Shown: positions 36,042-37,991 of the stretch, in pieces | Layout of the letters: the number at the start of each line of letters is the position of its first letter | How positions within the stretch are numbered: the first letter of the stretch is position 1 | NCBI GenBank assembly: GCA_913031145.1 | Contig: CAJWCO010000023.1 | Location: 1-37,991 of the forward strand | Direction of reading: 5' to 3' | DNA length: 37,991 bases | Source of the DNA: an uncultured Cellvibrionales bacterium | Lineage (GTDB): Bacteria > Pseudomonadota > Gammaproteobacteria > Pseudomonadales > Porticoccaceae | Made by a program: the position numbers and the translations under genes | The notes under the pieces: generated by a model | The model's input: the letters and a program-made list of their open reading frames with translations, nothing else | Told to the model about the DNA's origin: nothing | Databases searched by the model: none

Positions 36042-37051
36042 AAAATTTCTTCTGGTGGAGAAAGGTCCCCAAGGGCGGCGATGGTATAAAGCGTTTACGC
36101 GATTGGCGTTTAGGGCACAGCGTCATGTTAGTGTCAGTCGTAATCTTGGCGGGGCTTATCGCTGTTGGTGCCTACTGGAGTCGCGAGCCCGATTTAGCTT
36201 CAGTTAGCCATCCCAATGCCGTCGATTTACCGTTAGGGGTTGCTACGGTAGAGAGTTTGGCGACAGTCATCGACGTATTGTTGCAAAAGCCCGGAGGCTA
36301 CCTAAGTAATGATGTGATGCCGCCAGGGGTTTGGCTGGACAATATTCCTAGCTGGGAGTTTGGCGTTCTGGTGCAGGTGCGAGATCTCAGTAAGGCGCTG
36401 CGTGAGTCTTTCAGTCGCTCGCAGTCGCAGTCAACTGAGGACCGTGATTTGGCCCTGGCAGAGCCTCGTTTTAATGTTGATCACCTCAGTTGGGCGGTGC
36501 CGTGGCCGGAGAGCGAATATGAAGAGGGTCAGACGTTTTTGCGGAATTATCGCGAACGACTGGACGCGGGTCAGGCAGTTCGCGGCGAGTTTTTCGCGCG
36601 CGCAGACAATTTACGGTATTGGCTTGCAACAGTAGAGACGCGTCTGGGAAGCTTGTCACAGCGCCTATCTGCGAGTGTCGGGCAGCCTCGCATAGATGGT
36701 CTTCCGCTGAGTGCAGATGCAGGTTTATCGGGGCAAAAAACCATAAAAACGGACTGGCACAGGATTGATAACGTCTTTTATGAGGCGCGCGGAACAATGT
36801 GGGCGCTAATACACTTTTTACGAGCAATAGAAATTGATTTTGCAGATGCTCTCGAGAAAAAGAACGCGACGACGAGCCTACAGCAGATTATTCGGGAGTT
36901 GGAGATGAGTCAACAATCGGTGAGTGCGCCGATGATTATGAATGGAAGCGGACTCGGCATTTTCGCCAACCATTCTCTGGTCATGGCGTCTTATGTCAGT
37001 CGCGCGAATGCCGCGCTGATCGATCTGCGTGAACTTTTAGCACAGGGGTAG
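36038..37051 (+). CDS. DUF2333 family membrane-anchored protein
   Basis: A 337-residue protein of unknown function. A cytoplasmic start (MKNFFWWRKVPKGG) is followed by one membrane helix at about 29-47 and a large periplasmic domain; PPGVWLDNIPSWEFGVLVQVRDL and RADNLRYWLATVETRLGSLSQRLS match the DUF2333 pattern. The ATG at 36038 overlaps the stop of the copper chaperone gene by 4 nt, so the two are translationally coupled. A longer reading from 35969 overlaps the chaperone gene and is unlikely. The role is not established. Confidence 0.88.
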   Translation: MKNFFWWRKVPKGGDGIKRLRDWRLGHSVMLVSVVILAGLIAVGAYWSREPDLASVSHPNAVDLPLGVATVESLATVIDVLLQKPGGYLSNDVMPPGVWLDNIPSWEFGVLVQVRDLSKALRESFSRSQSQSTEDRDLALAEPRFNVDHLSWAVPWPESEYEEGQTFLRNYRERLDAGQAVRGEFFARADNLRYWLATVETRLGSLSQRLSASVGQPRIDGLPLSADAGLSGQKTIKTDWHRIDNVFYEARGTMWALIHFLRAIEIDFADALEKKNATTSLQQIIRELEMSQQSVSAPMIMNGSGLGIFANHSLVMASYVSRANAALIDLRELLAQG

Positions 37052-37173
37052 TGATTCCCTCTTCGAGAGCTTCCGCAGCAGTTATCTTGTGAAGCACTGT
37101 TATTCACACACCTTGCTTCGCCGAAAGGGATCTGGATGCAAAAATTGCGGTATCCCTCACTTCGCCTGCTGAC

Positions 37174-37179
37174 TATACT
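37174..37179 (+). promoter_or_regulatory. Probable -10 element of the tRNA-Leu gene
   Basis: TATACT is followed by the GC-rich discriminator GCGCGAC, the pattern of stringently controlled stable-RNA promoters, 55 nt before the mature tRNA. A convincing -35 at 16-18 nt is not visible. Confidence 0.35.
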
Positions 37180-37222
37180 GCGCGACACAAACCACGTCAA
37201 CTCTATTTAGAGAGACACAATG

Positions 37223-37771
37223 TTAAAAGACATGCCTGGGTGGGGAAATTGGTAGACGCAACAGACTTAAAATCTGTCGAGAGAAATCTCGTGCCGGTTC
37301 GACTCCGGCTCCAGGCACCATAGTTATTTCTTCTGCTTGCCGATCGGGGTCGAACTTTGCGTTAAGTCCTTTGTTAGCAGTCCACCCGTAGCGTCTTGAG
37401 AAGTCTTCTTCGACTGTGCGTACTCGCGGAAAGAGTTCGCGGAGAACATCCTCAATGGTTCGTTGTAAATCGGGTCGTCCTTTGAAGCGGTCCTGGTAAT
37501 ACCCTTCGCCATTTGTTTGCCCTCCATTCCATTTGTTTTGAAGTAAATTACCATCACTTGTGAATCGAGAATGCGTGAATGTCTCGCCATTATCAAATGT
37601 TATATCACTTAATGCATTAAGTACAATTTTTTGAAAGCTGGGATCGGCTTTTTTTCGAGTATAATTAGGTAAAACATTTTCATCATATTTCGTAAAGTTT
37701 AAAACCCTAACACCTTCTGGAGAACTCACGAGCGATATGTTGTTACTATTAACTTCCGCTGGAATTGGCAT
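37223..37771 (-). CDS. Unknown island protein, frameshifted start, C terminus antisense to tRNA-Leu
   Basis: A coherent coding frame (RVLNFTKYDENVLPNYTRKK, then RPDLQRTIEDVLRELFPRV) with AT-rich codons unlike the neighbouring genes. I recognise no domain. At its 3' end it has no stop before the tRNA and is read antisense through it (GAGVEPARDFSRQ, a tail created by tRNA genes), stopping at 37223, so its natural end seems lost or displaced. The ATG at 37771 has no ribosome site. A good site, AGGAG (37824-37820), precedes an ATG at 37812 that opens MQLAGLTSPPKK but runs out of frame at a 7-base G plus 7-base T tract; one added base would join them. It is probably a foreign gene, partly degraded or phase-variable. 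Confidence 0.4.
   Translation of the reverse strand: MPIPAEVNSNNISLVSSPEGVRVLNFTKYDENVLPNYTRKKADPSFQKIVLNALSDITFDNGETFTHSRFTSDGNLLQNKWNGGQTNGEGYYQDRFKGRPDLQRTIEDVLRELFPRVRTVEEDFSRRYGWTANKGLNAKFDPDRQAEEITMVPGAGVEPARDFSRQILSLLRLPISPPRHVF
37234..37320 (+). tRNA. tRNA-Leu (anticodon UAA)
   Basis: An 87-nt type II tRNA. Acceptor GCCTGGG pairs with TCCAGGC, the anticodon arm is CAGAC-TTAAAA-TCTG with anticodon TAA, there is a long variable arm typical of leucine, a T-loop GGTTCGACTCC, and an encoded CCA end. It reads UUA/UUG codons. A mobile element appears to begin right at its 3' side, as is common for tRNA-Leu genes. Confidence 0.97.
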
Positions 37772-37888
37772 CGGTGTTTTTTTGGGGGGGAAGTAAGTCC
37801 GGCAAGTTGCATTTTTGATCTCCTGTCTGCATTACAATGAATTCTATTTATTTATGAATGTATACAATTATTAGGAATTATTAAAAAA
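37772..37888. other. AT-rich spacer with homopolymer tract and ribosome site
   Basis: Holds T7 (37777-37783) adjoining G7 (37784-37790), the ATG at 37812 with its AGGAG site, and a very AT-rich stretch (37830-37888) that could contain a minus-strand promoter (TTGTAT, 15 nt, TAGAAT). No tRNA-end repeat is seen here. Confidence 0.4.
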
Positions 37889-37918
37889 GCGGCCTTTCGG
37901 TGTTTTTTGAAAGGCCGC
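37883..37918 (-). terminator. Rho-independent terminator (minus strand)
   Basis: A perfect 10-bp stem, GCGGCCTTTC (37889-37898) with GAAAGGCCGC (37909-37918), is followed on the minus strand by six U (37888-37883). It sits 11 nt downstream of the stop codon of the gene entering from the right edge and ends its transcript. Confidence 0.85.
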
Positions 37919-37929
37919 GTTATCTAAAA

Positions 37930-37991
37930 CTATAATTCCAGTGCATTCACAATCGCGAACGCCTGCGATGGTTTAGTGTGAATATATCGAG
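37930..37991 (-). CDS. C-terminal fragment of a gene entering from the right, possibly a tyrosine recombinase
   Basis: The last 19 codons plus TAG of a minus-strand gene: RYIHTKPSQAFAIVNALEL. Tyr followed by x-His about 18 residues from the C terminus is how the catalytic tyrosine of many phage-type integrases is placed (YxH). With tRNA-Leu 600 nt away and AT-rich DNA between, an integrase is plausible, but 19 residues are too few to be sure. A terminator follows directly. Confidence 0.35.
   Translation of the reverse strand, partial: RYIHTKPSQAFAIVNALEL

Noticed and set aside
37324-37596. 90-codon minus-strand frame ending just before tRNA-Leu
   Set aside because: It lies in a different frame inside the 37223-37771 ORF; the longer frame has the better codon pattern (purine-rich first positions, balanced residues).

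Overview
The window is a stretch of gammaproteobacterial chromosome, base composition near half GC. Gene content and order (rho-ubiD; hemW-rdgB-DUF4426-metW-metX; yggT-proC-yggS; ruvX-yqgE; gshB; rpe-trpEGDC followed by a Vfr/CRP-type gene; accBC-prmA-dusB-fis-purH) match the Pseudomonadales/Cellvibrionales side of the class. A marine relative of the OM60/SAR92 type is a reasonable guess, but no rRNA is present to settle it. Almost everything is core housekeeping, densely packed, with many 1-8 nt overlaps.

Layout. 1-5.2 kb (minus): the first codons of an RND efflux adaptor, an LplT-like MFS transporter, ubiD, rho with a recognisable promoter, and trxA. 5.2-9.3 kb (minus): hemW, rdgB, a DUF4426 lipo-/periplasmic protein, metW and metX. 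9.4-10.4 kb (plus): a Tas-like aldo/keto reductase. 10.5-14.8 kb (minus): yggT, proC, yggS, ruvX, yqgE, gshB. 15.0-21.5 kb (plus): an AlkK-type acyl-CoA synthetase, rpe, and trpE-trpG-trpD-trpC, with a possible Trp-containing leader peptide before trpE. 21.5-22.2 kb (minus): a Vfr/CRP homologue broken by an in-frame TAA. 22.2-23.1 kb: a gene-poor gap with one plausible 59-residue ORF ending on a strong terminator. 23.1-24.0 kb: a LysR regulator. 24.1-28.7 kb: purD and purH (minus), separated by a photolyase gene on the plus strand. 28.7-33.3 kb (minus): fis, dusB, prmA, accC, accB, aroQ. 33.5-35.4 kb (minus): dsbD with a small membrane-protein ORF upstream. 35.6-37.05 kb (plus): a PCu(A)C copper chaperone and a DUF2333 protein. 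37.2 kb: tRNA-Leu(UAA). Beyond it the DNA becomes AT-rich and unlike the rest: an unknown ORF that runs antisense through the tRNA, then the last codons of what may be a tyrosine recombinase. This looks like the edge of an integrated island.

How it works together. The window covers tryptophan synthesis up to indole-glycerol phosphate, the MetX/MetW step of methionine synthesis, proline and glutathione synthesis, the first half of fatty-acid synthesis (biotin carboxylase and its carrier), two purine enzymes, ubiquinone decarboxylation, disulfide/thioredoxin redox chemistry, and transcription termination.

I see no CRISPR array, phage operon, defence island or obviously new multi-gene system. 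The points most worth checking are the interrupted CRP-family gene, which has also lost key cAMP contacts; the homopolymer-dependent reading frame and tRNA-overlapping gene at the right edge; the trp leader candidate; and two short unannotated ORFs with strong expression signals.
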